A DNA stretch of 64,000 nt from NCBI GenBank assembly GCA_963931865.1, contig OZ007514.1:11953478-12017477 (forward strand), read 5' to 3'. Shown in pieces: positions 1 to 11,114 of this stretch. A model generated the notes under the pieces. That model did not search any database, was not told the DNA's origin, and saw only the letters and a program-made list of their open reading frames with translations. This DNA is from Axinella damicornis. Lineage: Eukaryota; Porifera; Demospongiae; Axinellida; Axinellidae. The position numbers and the translations under genes are program-made. The first letter of the stretch is position 1. Each line of letters starts with the position of its first letter.

Positions 1-22
1 GCCATTACAACAACCCTGGCTT

Positions 23-484
23 CAGGGGCGGATACAGGATTTATGAAAGGGGGGGGCATCGTACATGAAACGCTGCCGGAGGCAGTGCATAGAGGCGCGT
101 AGCGCCGATCAGTCCGCGCGAAGCGCGGAAAAAATTTTTCGCCTTCATTTTTCACTTCTCAAGATGGGCTCTCGTGGCACCTTCGCGCTTTGCACTGCAA
201 GTTCCAGATGTACAAGGATTGCAGGTCCCAGGGCCGCCATGACATTCTGCCTTGCTTATTTCGCTCACTAATGTAATACGTACGTACACGGAGGGGTATA
301 CTAGATCGTGGTCTCGTTCCCAAGCCGTTCGGTTTCAGGCAACGCACGATATTGCGAGCTGAGGAGGCCACGCGCCAGGCCAGGAGTTGCAACGTAGCGG
401 CAGCTAGCTATATAAAAAAAATTTTTTTCTCTAGCCAGGGGGGGGGCACCGGCCCCCCTGGCCCCCCCCCTGGATCCGCCACTG
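23..484. mobile_element. MITE-like element with GGCGGATCC-type inverted ends
   Basis: The left end reads CAGGGGCGGATACAGGA. The right end, read on the other strand, is CAGTGGCGGATCCAGGG, so the block is bounded by imperfect terminal inverted repeats. The right inner part carries G and C runs next to an AAAAAAATTTTTTT tract. The element lies just 3' of the Cys-rich exon of E1, where the other copies continue into intron 3. The flanking octamers share GGCTT but not a clean duplication, so the superfamily (hAT-like from the termini) is only a guess. No coding capacity is visible. Confidence 0.55.
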
Positions 485-508
485 GGCTTGCACCAGTGTC
501 ACACTTAC

Positions 509-1794
509 GAGTACACTCCCTTTCTGGAGGTTCTCCAACAGCTCTGAAGTATCCCTCAAAGCAGGTGCACTCGGACAGCCCTCGTTGTGTGCTGTGGCTG
601 TTAGCAGGGCAGGGAAGGCAGGTGACGTTGACAGACAGGTACAGCCCAGCATCACAACCTTTGGAGGAGAGGGGGTGGGGAGGGAGTGGGGAGGGGAGGG
701 GAGGGGGGGGGGGGGGGGGGGGGGGGAGGGGGGGGGGGAACAAGGGGTTGATCGATGGACGGTTGGGCAAATAAAACAGGTAAGTACGTACCTACACATG
801 AGCGACCATCCAAGGATCGGTGAAATCCTATGTCACATATGCACCCAACAACATCAAGCCCTCCCCAAACACCATTCTGTGAGCATGTAAGTCTTGCCCC
901 AATTCCACTTGAATTCTCAACACACTGTCCATTAACCACAATTGGTGTACTGTTGCCAATGCTAGGAGCTATCACCTCAGGGCGAGTAATGAGATCTGAC
1001 GTCTCTGCAGGACAAACATAGTAAAACACAAGCACACGATGAACAAGTATGCAGGAAGTCTCATCTCGGATCCCCAGGTAGAATCCAGTTGCTGCTGTGG
1101 AAAAGTCTATTTGTACTGAGGAGTTCACCACTGCTATCATTGGAGGTTATCCGAGGAGGGACAAACTCGTAGTTATCGAGGTTTCTTGCTGCTGTTGCAT
1201 TGATGGTTGACGTCTCATACTTGTGGATGGCGAACGTCCGACCACAGTTGTTCATTTGAGTGCAAGTGTTTAGTTGAAAGTCTACCTGCACAGTAACTTG
1301 TGGCAGTGCAGTACCACCTACCACCCTACTGATGTGCTGAGTGATCATCCAGTTGTCTTGGTTGCCAGTCGTAAATCCACACACAAAAGCATTCTGTCTG
1401 CAAGCGTTATTAGTATTCTGAACCCACTGGAAAGAGTAAAGATAATCGCATTATATTGCTTTGTAAAACTCAGATACACAAGGTCCGAGCTGCATACTTA
1501 TCATATGTGTATCACGGATCTCTACCCAACTTACATCAGTTGTCAGACCAGCAGGATTATTGTTATCGTTGTCCACTTTTGCCAGACTGGATTCGGATGT
1601 GGAGGTAGCAAGTTATGGTAGTGGCGTGAGTCCATCAGAGGCTTGACCTCGGGAGCGTAGTCTAGGATGTTAAATCCGATACCAGGCAGGGTTACTGTGC
1701 AGAAAGGATCAGCATCGCTGGGTGCTTGGGCAAAACTCTCTCTCAACAAAGAAGTCAATTGCAACAAGACCACTACAGCAACCAACAGCCACAT
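509..1794 (-). pseudogene. E1: broken 5' part of an Eph-like receptor gene
   Basis: Three exons align with the intact copies: signal peptide plus start of the ligand-binding domain (1535-1794), ligand-binding/sushi exon (792-1426) and Cys-rich exon (509-658). Two lesions break the frame. Exon 1 lacks one base in the codons after NPVWQ (near 1580), giving a premature stop. Exon 2 lacks 11 bases near 1135, where other copies encode GDVRENSS. A further 9-base in-frame loss removes part of ENSSPENG. Splice signals are still recognisable. Downstream exons are missing: a MITE follows the Cys-rich exon and then the window ends. The start used is the ATG of MWLLVAVV, as in the siblings. I read it as an inactive relic; sequencing error could mimic the 1-nt loss but hardly the 11-nt loss. 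Confidence 0.8.
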
Positions 1795-1857
1795 TCTTGA
1801 AAAGCGTACCTGCACTTGTAAATATTTAATAGTTTAATAACGAGCCTAAATAATTTA

Positions 1858-1950
1858 CGTGTGGGCGGGGCTGGTCCATGTCAGAGGTCAAGTATACGGT
1901 CAAGAAAGCGGAGCAGAAGACGACCTGGTGGACGAAGCTACAGTTGTTAC
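1858..1950 (-). promoter_or_regulatory. Conserved upstream block of E1 (family promoter)
   Basis: About 65 bp upstream of the E1 ATG. Read on the minus strand it has a segment containing TTCTTGACCGTATACTTGAC, then a GC box (CCCCGCCCAC) closest to the gene. The same block lies upstream of E2, E3, E4, E5, E7 and E8, which suggests a proximal promoter or 5' leader retained through duplication. The function is inferred from conservation only. Confidence 0.5.
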
Positions 1951-2050
1951 ACGGTAACTGCTCGATTAGCTGAACACAAGGATTCCAGAGATTATTATGT
2001 GAGGAGATCTGTACGTATATTTGTATGTATGTGCAGCTGTAGATTGCCGG

Positions 2051-3032
2051 TGTCATAAAATTTTGGGGACCCCATGAAAATGGGGACCCCGGGTCCCCAT
2101 TTTCCCTGGTAAAATGGGGACCCCTTTGGGAAAATGGGGACCCCCTCACCATTTTCGTTTTATGCTGCATCAAATACTCACCGCTCTGTGTAGGAGGGTT
2201 GTTATTTGCATCTCTGCAAACATGTCTGCGAAAGCATTAGTCCATGTAGAGCATGGATGGGATGTCATCATAATATCAGTCGAAACCTTCACTAAGTCTC
2301 GGTACCTGACTATTCGCTCACGGCGGAATATTCCGCCATGCGCGCGTATAGTCTGGTACCGAGACTATAACCTTCACTCGCGATGGTTGCTACATACCCT
2401 GATAGCTGTAATGCGTAAGTCAGACAATGCGCCAATTTTTTCTGTGCAAATGTTGCTGATCTCTTCTATGTCGGCAGATCATGAACTTGAAGTAAGTTTG
2501 ACACCGCTTATAGCCGCTAATAATAGCCACTGACTCACTGCGCCTCCTCAATGTCTTGCAGACTATATAGTTAGTGGGCTTTATGCTCAATTCTGACTCA
2601 GTAGTTAGCTATAGATCTCTCTCACTATGACCGTACCAGAATCTGGAAAGGAATCAATGCTGCGAGCTTGTTATTGAAAATCCTCATCAAAGATAATTAC
2701 TACGCCGAGCTATTATTTATGTCTATATTATAACATATTTTTCTATTGACACAAATTGATTGCTGTATTATAATAACTGCATGGTTAGTGATTAACTAGG
2801 CCTTGCATAGGTCTGAATTCCAACCTAATAATGTTGGATCCCCATTTTCCTACTGTTAACCATCTGTCATAGAGGGGGTCCCCATTTTCACTAAGGGGGT
2901 CCCCATACTCCCGGAAAAATGGGGACCCGGGGTCCCCATTTTCCCAGGAAAGTGGGGACCCGGGTCCCCATATTCCCGGGAATATGGGGACCCCGGGTCC
3001 CCATTTTGGGGGGTCCCCATTTTCCCATGACA
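2051..3032. mobile_element. 982-bp element with TGTCAT ends and GGGGACCCC clusters
   Basis: The equivalent spacers at 45240 and 63870 read uninterrupted through GCCGGCATTACTG. Here the sequence is split after GCCGG by a block that starts TGTCATAAAATTTT and ends CCCATGACA, with CCGG on both sides (probable 4-bp target duplication). Both ends carry clusters of GGGGACCCC/GGGTCCCC palindromes (2063-2150 and 2870-3020). The centre holds an imperfect palindrome around the CGGAATATTCCG core (near 2320). There is no transposase ORF, so it is non-autonomous. A related terminus (TGTCATGG...) begins the insertion at 11115. Confidence 0.65.
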
Positions 3033-3718
3033 CCGGCATTACTGTTGGTTTTCGTGCAAATATAAATGTAGGTGCTGTTTGTTGAGTGGTTACTATGGGG
3101 ACGGCTGCATGGGCTTTATTTGGATAAGAATACCAGCCAATCCCAACTCCTGAGCTCAATCGTGTTCTGTTTTTTTTTTTTTACCCCTGTGCAAATTCCA
3201 CAGAATGACATTAATGGTAACACCATGCATAATAGCAACTCTTGACTTGATAATAGTTAGTTCCATTGGACAAGGTGTCTAACTAGTTTAGAGCACTGCC
3301 ACTGCCATGGTAACTAAGCTTACACTTCCAGAGTGACAACTCTCAAGGAGTGGCTAGCAATGGAGTCAGAAGAGTTACTGAGTATTCGAGTAGGTATGCG
3401 ACGACCACTCTGAACATGAACTGCCAGCATGGCCTACGAACAGTCTGTACTTTGTATCTACATCTGTAGGGCGCTGACCCTGGACTCTAAGTAATGTGTA
3501 CCATAAAATATTGATGTAATGCCCGTGCACTTTGTACTGCATCTCTAAATAACCATAATGCAACTATACGAATAAGCCTGGGGCACTTAGAGTCCACGAT
3601 TCATGGACTGTAAGGGATTTCTAGACCACGCTGTATCCGATCAGATTGCTGGATTCCGAGTAGCAACTATTACTATGGAGACCATGATTTTATATTCTTC
3701 TCTCTCTCGTGTGTTCAG
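3033..3718. other. Array spacer, no gene seen
   Basis: This non-coding spacer is repeated, with small indels, at about 10545-11100, 45240-45798 and partly at 18480-18700 and 63870-64000. It ends in a T/C-rich stretch that becomes the 3' splice site of IFT74 copy A. It contains a short poly-T run near 3170. I find no conserved ORF. Confidence 0.6.
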
Positions 3719-4196
3719 GTCGGGTGTGCCCCAGCCAGGAGCCAATCGGAGACCCCCCTCCGGATGATGCGGGGGAGGATACCGACCGGGGGTCGACCTC
3801 CCTATAGGATGCCCACAGGTGAGGGGGTAGAGCTGAGTGAGACCTGTTTGTGTGCATAGAGCTTGTCATGAAGCTATGGTTTGTGGGTGAGGATGTGCAT
3901 GCATGTAGGGGGGACCTGCAGCAGCTGTGAAGGTAGTCTCATGTAACCAGTCTATCATATTATGGATAGACCAGTTGCACGCACTCAGCTCCCAACTTTG
4001 ATCCTGCATGCAAGAAAATTGACTGTCTTACACTCAGGATATTTTATGAAGAACCCATAGAAGTAACATCCTTGTTGTGTGCTGTTTTTGCAACCATCTG
4101 AGTGATCGATAGATTTGTTTCCGTTTTCACACATCCACACACAAAAAACACATGTACACACCAATGCACATGCACACAAAAATGCACACACACCAT

Positions 4197-4198
<2 letters not shown>

Positions 4199-4263
<65 letters not shown>

Positions 4264-4326
4264 CACACGCACACACACACACACACACACACACCACACA
4301 CACACACACACCACACACACACACAA
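4199..4326. repeat. (CA)n microsatellite
   Basis: Nearly pure CA dinucleotides with a few CGCA and CCA interruptions, ending directly in the AAG that forms the 3' splice site of the IFT74 microexon at 4328. The long Thr-His and Cys-Val reading frames here are repeat artefacts. Confidence 0.95.
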
Positions 4327-5412
4327 GGAGCTGGAGTGGTAAGAATTCAATCCTGACTGCATCCTGTACCAGCTGCATGATTGTGCCGTAACGTATACGT
4401 AATGTTCAGTTCAGCTTTGATAAGTTATCCTAGGAGCGCACCTCATTACGCACTCCTGGAATGCCGCATCTTCGATGCAGTAGATTTACATGCAGGTTCT
4501 AGGCCCCATTAACGGGAGATGGTGATGACATCATATACGCTGGTGCTTCTTTAAATCAGAGCCGAGTGTGGTCTAATCTCTGTTGTCTCTTCCCTAGCTC
4601 TTGTCAGCACACGTGGTTATATACTGAGTAAATTATGGTACTGTGCACTTGTTACTTCTTCATATTCAAGACTTTCTGCTTTAACTCCTTATCCACCATA
4701 TGAAGCTGCTTAACTCTTTGCCGACCTTAAGAAACTGCCTCTTTACTGACCATAACAAACCTCTTAACTCTTTACCAACCATCACCTTTAAAGGGTTAAT
4801 TCATACTGTTTCTCTTCAGGTGAAAAGGTTAATGATTAAAGGGTTAAATTTGAGGTTCGTGTATACTGGAGAGTTGGTGTCTATAGAGGAAGAGAATGCA
4901 CTAGAGTATGTTGTACCAGGCTATGCTGGTTACTCTTCATTGATGTTGTCTTGCAGATGCCTGGCACGGCTGCTAGGCCGGGATCCAGGGGGGGAGCACA
5001 GGGAATGGGAGGTACGTGCTGTGTGCACAGAGACTGCACTGTGATCACAGGTTTGATGAAGACCTCTGTATATGATCTTCCTGTGCAGCTCTTGGTTCCC
5101 AGATCAAGGTGGCTGATCGTCCGGTGACCCAGCAGGGACTGGGGGGACTCAAGACGGGGGCAAGAGGTACTCACAGCACCTGTACTCAACAACACTAGTC
5201 ACTTCACTGTCCGCTGACCACTCAGGCCCATCATGTAGTTTGCTGAATAGAGATGTACTCACACTATGCCCACAGGCCACAGGTCACATAATATGTTCAA
5301 CTTACATCTGTAGCACTTTTGGTCTGAATTGGTACTTTGATATTGGGGGACAATTTCCACTGGTGGCCATGATAATCAGCATCGTGTGGATATGGAGAGA
5401 TCCTAATATTGT

Positions 5413-5906
5413 AGTAGTAGTAGTAGTAGACTTTAATTTTAGGCAGGTAATCCCTTCAGCCATATATAGGCTGATCTCCCAGGGAGTCCTGCATACAGAC
5501 AGGTTATATACAACAACAAGAAAAGGAAAAAAAAAAGAAAAAGGCACAAGCACAATCACGACTATACTAATAGAAGCACAACTATACTAATACAAGCACG
5601 CAAACAGAAAACAAGTCATGCACCAAGCAATAAACACACAGACAAGTACAAAAAACAACCCAAAATAAATAAAAACAAAAAAAGGAATTACAAATAGCAC
5701 CTGAGACAGGTTGTAAACACATGCTTAGAGGTAATACTTTTTAGTTCATTAGGGAGGGAGTTCCAGTCCTTTTGACCACACTGTTGAGCATTGAGAAGTG
5801 ATTTTTCAACAGCCATGAATATACAGCAGCATATGCCATTGGCTAGCTTGTATATATACAACAATGACACTCCCACCTCAATTGGTGAATGTGCTATGAA
5901 TGTCAT
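5413..5906 (-). mobile_element. 3' fragment of a non-LTR retrotransposon
   Basis: Read on the minus strand, 5703-5830 encodes a segment with QKDWNSLPNELKSI, the WNSLP-type C-terminal motif found at the end of CR1/L2/Jockey-like ORF2 proteins. A short A/T-rich untranslated part with TAG/CTA triplets lies on the 5413 side. Copy C of the surrounding spacer (20190) keeps the coding end but lacks 5413-5776. The insertion therefore predates the spacer duplication and was trimmed later in copy C. Confidence 0.6.
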
Positions 5907-6649
5907 TAAAATGTTTTGCTGTCCTGAATATCACTCTGTGTATCTTTTTCTTGATTTCTGAAAGCTTGCTTGAATATGGTTTGTACTGTGTGTTGTTGTG
6001 GACGGAGTGTCCTTCCTCTCGTCCAGGTCTGATGCGTCAGGTGCAGGACAGGTCCTATTTCCTGGGCATCCTGAGGTGAGTACACATGCACCATCATATC
6101 AGACACCCGCTGGTCAACTCAACAGTTCCCGTCTGCTGCAGAGTGTGAGGGGGAAGGATTCGTCACATGAACAATGTCTCGGTTCTGTTTTGCACTGGGA
6201 AGGAACGTAATCCTCAGAAATTTTTTGGCAATATTTTTTGCTTTGGTCAGCATTTAGTGGGATCGTTGAATCCACTTCACGATCCAGGTGATAAGCCACT
6301 TTGAGAATATTGATGTACATGTATCCTAACTCCCACCCATCCCATTCTGCTGAAATCTCTCCATTCCATTCAACACTGGTGTGTATTCTGACTGGATTCC
6401 ATACTACACTTTGACCGCATTCCATACTCCACCCTTACCACATTCCATTCCCCTGCACAGGGGAAAGATCCAGGAGCTGAACATGGAGATACTGAAGATG
6501 ACTCGGGAGATTGACGTGTACAGCCAGGACAGTGCCACCTACCTTGCCTTTGAGAAGAGGTGAGCTCAGCATGGCGTACGTCATTCAGTGTACACCGCAG
6601 GAGTCACTGCTGAGATGGGACATCTTGGTCTCATCACTAGGGAAGTGTG

Positions 6650-6662
6650 TGACTGTGTGTGT

Positions 6663-6706
<44 letters not shown>
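6650..6706. repeat. Compound (TG)n(G)n tract
   Basis: A TG repeat passes directly into about 30 consecutive G residues in the intron after IFT74 copy A exon 6. The same compound tract appears at 21019-21076 (copy C) and, in unrelated context, at 25130-25182 and 61848-61891 in introns of E3 and E8. Confidence 0.9.
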
Positions 6707-6708
<2 letters not shown>

Positions 6709-7118
6709 ATATAGTTGCACTTCAAAAATGCATGGTTTGTAAGTACCTCAATTTTTAATTTTAAATTGTTGAGTTTGTCAACAGTGGGGTACGTTATCCA
6801 AATATGGATTGGAAGAGCTATTATTTGATGAAATGTAGTTGTTGTTGTGTCTTCGGATAGGGCAAACCTTTGGGGTTAGAAACGTTTCACAATCTCAAAA
6901 TGGATATCAGGAGACTTGAGTTGCCCTCCTTGCTGACGTTGGTAGTATGTACACAGGGTGTGGTTCTAGCCTCATTCCCAGGTCTCGTGGCCTTGGAACG
7001 AGGCTTGGTCCGTGGCATTGGAACGAGGCTAGGTGTGGTTCTTGCTCCCACATGCAGGGCCGAGGCTTTGGCAGCAGAGATCAAGGAACTGCAGGGAGAG
7101 ATGGCAGATTACAACACT

Positions 7119-8162
7119 GAGTTTTCAGATCAACACACTATCTCTGACAAACTGCTGAGGTGTGATAACTATGTTCAGAAAAGGTGGCGTTCATTAAATA
7201 TCATTGATTGTATATCTTTTACCAGTGAGAATTTAATATGTGCTGAATTACTTCACCTGTATTCCAGCACCTACACGTAGGAAGAAGATATATATACCAC
7301 TGAGCACTACATTTGACCTTACAGAAAAGGTCAACTTCAGCACACTAAATTGCTAATTCCCTTCATGCTCACCGTCTTCAACCAAGATTAGGTAGATGTT
7401 ATTACCATACTCCTACTTACCTCAAAATAGTGTAGCCCTACCCTTCGCCATCTTCGAGGAGAGAAAATATATCGCTAGAACTGCACAGTGTAAGAAACAC
7501 CATTTTCAGACAGGAAGTGACTGCACACTGAAATTAATTTTCCGGAAGTTTGCACGTGGGCAATTGGATTGTCTGTCTGTCCAGTGACAGTCAAGTGCTA
7601 TTATTATTGGCTTCACGTCATCTTGACCTTGGATACGGGCATACATGAACAGATGATTGATCAAATGAGATAGCTATATAGCCTTGCCAAATTCTCCAAA
7701 TTCCCCTGGCAAAATATCATGTTAGAAGTATAGCCAGACCTGCCTACTAACTATACCAGTAATGAAAACTATATGGATAATAATTGTGTTGTGTCAGTTA
7801 CCAGATGAGTACTGCAATAATTCACCACTAGTCCACCGGTAGGCCTTGACAAATTATGCTAGCATAATTTTGAGAATAATAGGTACTCAAGAGCATAAGG
7901 GAATTATGCTGGAATAATAGGCATAAATCCGGATGGTTGTTCCGATTGGGCACAAGACTACTACAATCATGTGGAATCTGGTACAAGTTGCAGTCACCAG
8001 TATTATTGTGTAGCACTATGGGTAATTACACTGAAGAAAAACAGAAACTGAAACAAATAAACTGCACATGCCACTCACAACCAGTCACTATTATAATGCA
8101 GAAGACTAATTCATGTCTATACAAAGATGTAATTATGGGCAATCGTTCCTTGATGTTCAATG
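7119..8162. other. Spacer between IFT74 copy A and E2, no gene seen
   Basis: Homologous to 21435-22417 and, from about 49660, to the sequence before E6. It probably holds the 3' untranslated region of E2 at its right end, because the last 250 bases are the most conserved part next to all CTG-type tail exons. A segment of about 90 bp (roughly 7838-7925, beginning near CACCGGTAGGCCTTG) is absent from the other copies and looks like a small insertion related to the MITE at 54106. Confidence 0.55.
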
Positions 8163-10250
8163 TCACAAGCTGTTTTGCTGCTCTGGACTCTGACCTTGCA
8201 TACCAACCTGATATGCAGCGTTTGTTTCAGTAGCTATGGCTTGCATTGCAGTCTCATACGCAACGTTCTGCCTCGTGTCTATGGTTTGCCTCCCGGCAAG
8301 GTTCAGCTCCACAACTGCATACTCTGGATAATCTCTGGCTGCTACACTGTTCTGTTTCTTGTGTAGTTGCACTCTTAATCGGATGTGACAGCACAGCACT
8401 GCTCCAAACAGTGCAATAGCAACGACTGCTACAATGGAAGGAATCACTGCTGCAACAATCACAGCTCCAGGATATTCAGAATCTGAAGGAATTACAAATG
8501 TCATGATATGCTTAAGGACTCTGAGAACTCTGTAAGCGATCGCATGCACAAGAAAGCGAAGAGTTAGTTTTGTTACTGCGGTTTTCATGAACCTTGCAAA
8601 GTGGAGACGGTAAACGCAAAACGGTTACACAATAATTTAATCAGCAAATTTGCACGCCAAGTGCATGAAACCATTCAAGTCAATCTCTATCACTGAGAGC
8701 AGTGACCGTAGCTAGCTGTTAGTAGAGTAAGACCTAAGTATGATTCTGAAAGGTGAGTCTGCCCTAACAGTGAGTTGCACTGGCTACCAGGAATGTGCAT
8801 GGGTCAACAAATATGGCTAGCACATACGTAGAAAACTCCCAAAAGCAGGTAGGAATTTATTCATGCCTTAACTCATGGCAATGTAATATGAACGATTTTG
8901 ACACTTTGTTACTAGGAAGTGCATATATTATTATGCAGCTTCAAATGCAAAAGGTCATTCCTGGTATACATACCGCAGAGTATGTATCAAGCGCCCATGA
9001 TTTGGGGACATTAGAACCGCTGAATAGGGGTGGGCGTACTACCGGAATTAGGCATGAAGTATCCGCCCACGCATTCAGAACTGTATAAACAACAAGCACT
9101 GTGCGTCTTCATGAAGTAACGCTGGACAGAGAAAGTGTGCCGTAGTTCATACTTCACTGTAAATCGACCTTTTTGAATGCACAACCTTACCCAGAGAAGT
9201 TTAGAAATGCTGCTCAAGATGGGTGGGCCCTTACTACACTGCTTTTGAACCCTGTGCAGTAGCTTTCGTGTGAAGAGGGGGGTGGGCACTTGATACGTGG
9301 TGGGCGCTTGATACGTACTCTACTGGACCTTGCCGAGGGCTTCAGATGGGTCCTCAAGATAACATGCAGATTGATGGTGTATGATGTGCCAGCAGTCAGA
9401 TCTGGCCCAAGTTTAGGGAAATCCTGGGCGAGAATCCAACTGACATCCACCTTTGACCTCCGAATGCTGGGCTTGTAGCAGCGGAGATTGTGTGACGTGA
9501 TGAGCAGTAGGCGTTCCATATCTTATTGTTGAGGATGGTTGCAAGTTAGTCGGTGTGGTTGACGTGGTAATCTGAGTCACTGTAGAATTGTAACACTGTA
9601 CACCGACGATAGTAGAACAGTCACCTGTGATGCCAACTGCGCTGCGCATGCAGTCAGCCAGCTTTGCCTCGGAACCATTGCAAGCATATTGATAGCGACT
9701 GTAATTTCGCAAATTAAGAGATGGAAAGTAAGCAGCTGCATCTGAGAATGCAAGAGACAAGTAGACAGGTGAATGGCCTAAGTATAGGTACGTAATAATT
9801 ACAAGTGAAGTATTTCACGTACCCAGGTCAGAGTAACCCAGACCTCTGCAGGCAACAGTTGCATCCTCTACTGGCCAATTACCATCACACAGGCTCTTCC
9901 AGACCGAACTTTCACAGATTTGTACCTTTCCTCGGATGGTGTCGTTTGCACTCTCGCTGTCTGGGCTGACGATTCTTATATCACCGTTGTTTGACCCTGC
10001 ACAACCTATTGCAATAATATTAATTCATACTCAAGCTCCATCAACTATAGATACATTCAAACCAGAAGACCTCAGCTCTACTACTCACCAGTTAAAAACA
10101 CAGATGTAGTATGCAAAACTAACTTGAAAGTACTAGATAAATAAATAATGCCACAAAGTAGCCATTTCACTTACCCTGAAGCGACTTCATAATGATATTC
10201 TGCACTCCGGGCAACCCAAGAAAGAAACAAAGCAAACGAGCAGACGGCAT
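8163..10250 (-). CDS. E2: SRCR-domain receptor with Eph-family membrane/tail exon
   Basis: Predicted exons are 10175-10250 (ATG, hydrophobic ARLLCFFLGL signal peptide), 9823-10005 and 9741 to about 9451 (one SRCR domain, then a Ser/Thr-rich stalk with TQITTSTTPT), and 8163-8482 (transmembrane helix plus tail). SRCR hallmarks are the GKVQIC, WKSLCDGNWPVEDATVACRG and YACNGSEAKLADC segments. Borders are phase 1 throughout, and the joined frame is 870 nt (289 aa). The exon 3 donor (GTGGAT at 9450) is weak and was chosen by phase, so that end is uncertain; extra exons are possible. The tail exon is almost identical to that of E3. The intron between 8700 and 8900 matches intron 3 of E4, and the upstream block at 10384 is the Eph-family one. 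SRCR domains commonly mediate ligand or microbial binding in receptors; the ligand here is unknown. Confidence 0.7.
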
Positions 10251-10383
10251 TCTTCTTGCGGACTGAATTTACCTCTCTCGCTATATACTGCAGGCATACG
10301 AACTGCTTATGTGGCTTAAAGCAAAATTTCCCCGGAAGTTATTGCGAGTATAGTAGTCTACGTACCCTTGCACTTTACTTTCG

Positions 10384-10460
10384 GCTTGGGCGGGGCGAGG
10401 TCAAGTATACGGTCAAGAAAGCGGAGCAGAAGACTACCTGGTGGACGAAGCTACAGTTGC
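10384..10460 (-). promoter_or_regulatory. Family promoter block upstream of E2
   Basis: Same block as upstream of the Eph-like copies (CAAGTATACGGTCAAGAAAG and the following GCGGAGCAGAAGAC, read on the plus strand), about 135 bp upstream of the E2 ATG. Its presence ties the SRCR gene to the Eph-like family. Confidence 0.5.
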
Positions 10461-11102
10461 ATGCTCAGCTGAACACAAGGATTCCTTAGATTATTATGTG
10501 AGGAGATCTGTTCGTATATTTGTATGTATGTGCAGCTGTAGATTTCCGGCATTACTGTGGGTTTGCGTGCAAATATAAAATTTAATGGTAACACCGTATA
10601 TAATTGCAAGAGTTCATAACTGTTGATAATAGTTAGATGCCGATTCCATTGGACGAGGTGTCTAACTAGTTTAGAGCACAATGGAACACTGCCACTGCCT
10701 AGCCTCGTACCCACGCTTGGAACTAAGCTTACACTTCCAGAGTGACAACTCTCAAGGAGTGGCTAGCAATGGAGTCAGAAGAGTTACTGAGTATTCGAGT
10801 AGGTATGCGATGACCATTCTGAACAAGAACTGCTAGCGTGGCCTACGAACAGTCTGTACTTGCTTTGTATCGGTGCTGACTTGGACTCTAACTAATGTGT
10901 ACCATAAAATATCGATGCAATGCCCGTGTAGGCTTTGTACTGCATCTCTACATAATAATAATGCGAATAATCCTGAGGCACTTAGAGTCCACGATTCATG
11001 GACTGTACAGACCACGTTGTGTCCAATCAGATCGCTAGATTCCGAGTAGCAACTATTACTATGGAGACCATGATTTTATGTTCTTCTCTCTTGTGTGTTC
11101 AG
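10461..11102. other. Array spacer, no gene seen
   Basis: Homologous to 3033-3718 but without the 982-bp element, which supports the insertion reading there. It leads into the 3' splice site of IFT74 copy B. No ORF is conserved between the copies. Confidence 0.55.
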
Positions 11103-11114
11103 GTCGGGTGTGCC

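Larger units (their letters stand above)
3719..7118 (+). pseudogene. IFT74: IFT74 5' exons, copy A (broken)
   Basis: Six exons match the N-terminus of IFT74, a subunit of the IFT-B complex of cilia: 3719-3818 (RPPSG/GRPPYRMPTG type basic Pro/Gly-rich region), microexon 4328-4338, 4957-5011 (MPGTAARPGSRGG), 5089-5166 (SQIKVADRPVTQQGL), 6027-6075 (QDRSYFLGILR), 6461-6559 (coiled-coil start, DVYSQDSATYLAFEKR) and 7058-7118 (EIKELQGEMADYN). Phases join correctly from exon to exon. Two lesions are present. Exon 1 has 100 bases where copies C and D have 101 (CTCCGGATG against CTCCGGGATG). The donor after the last exon has lost its GT (ACTGAGTT against ACTGTGAGTT in copy C). The rest of the gene (about 450 residues in animals) is absent, so it is an unprocessed 5' gene fragment. 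Confidence 0.85.

Noticed and set aside
3985..4391. Long frames of Thr-His and Cys-Val repeats (also at 11791-12190, 19104-19330, 47532-47842, 61180-61436)
   Set aside because: They are all frames of (CA)n/(TG)n microsatellites, open on both strands at once; no gene evidence.
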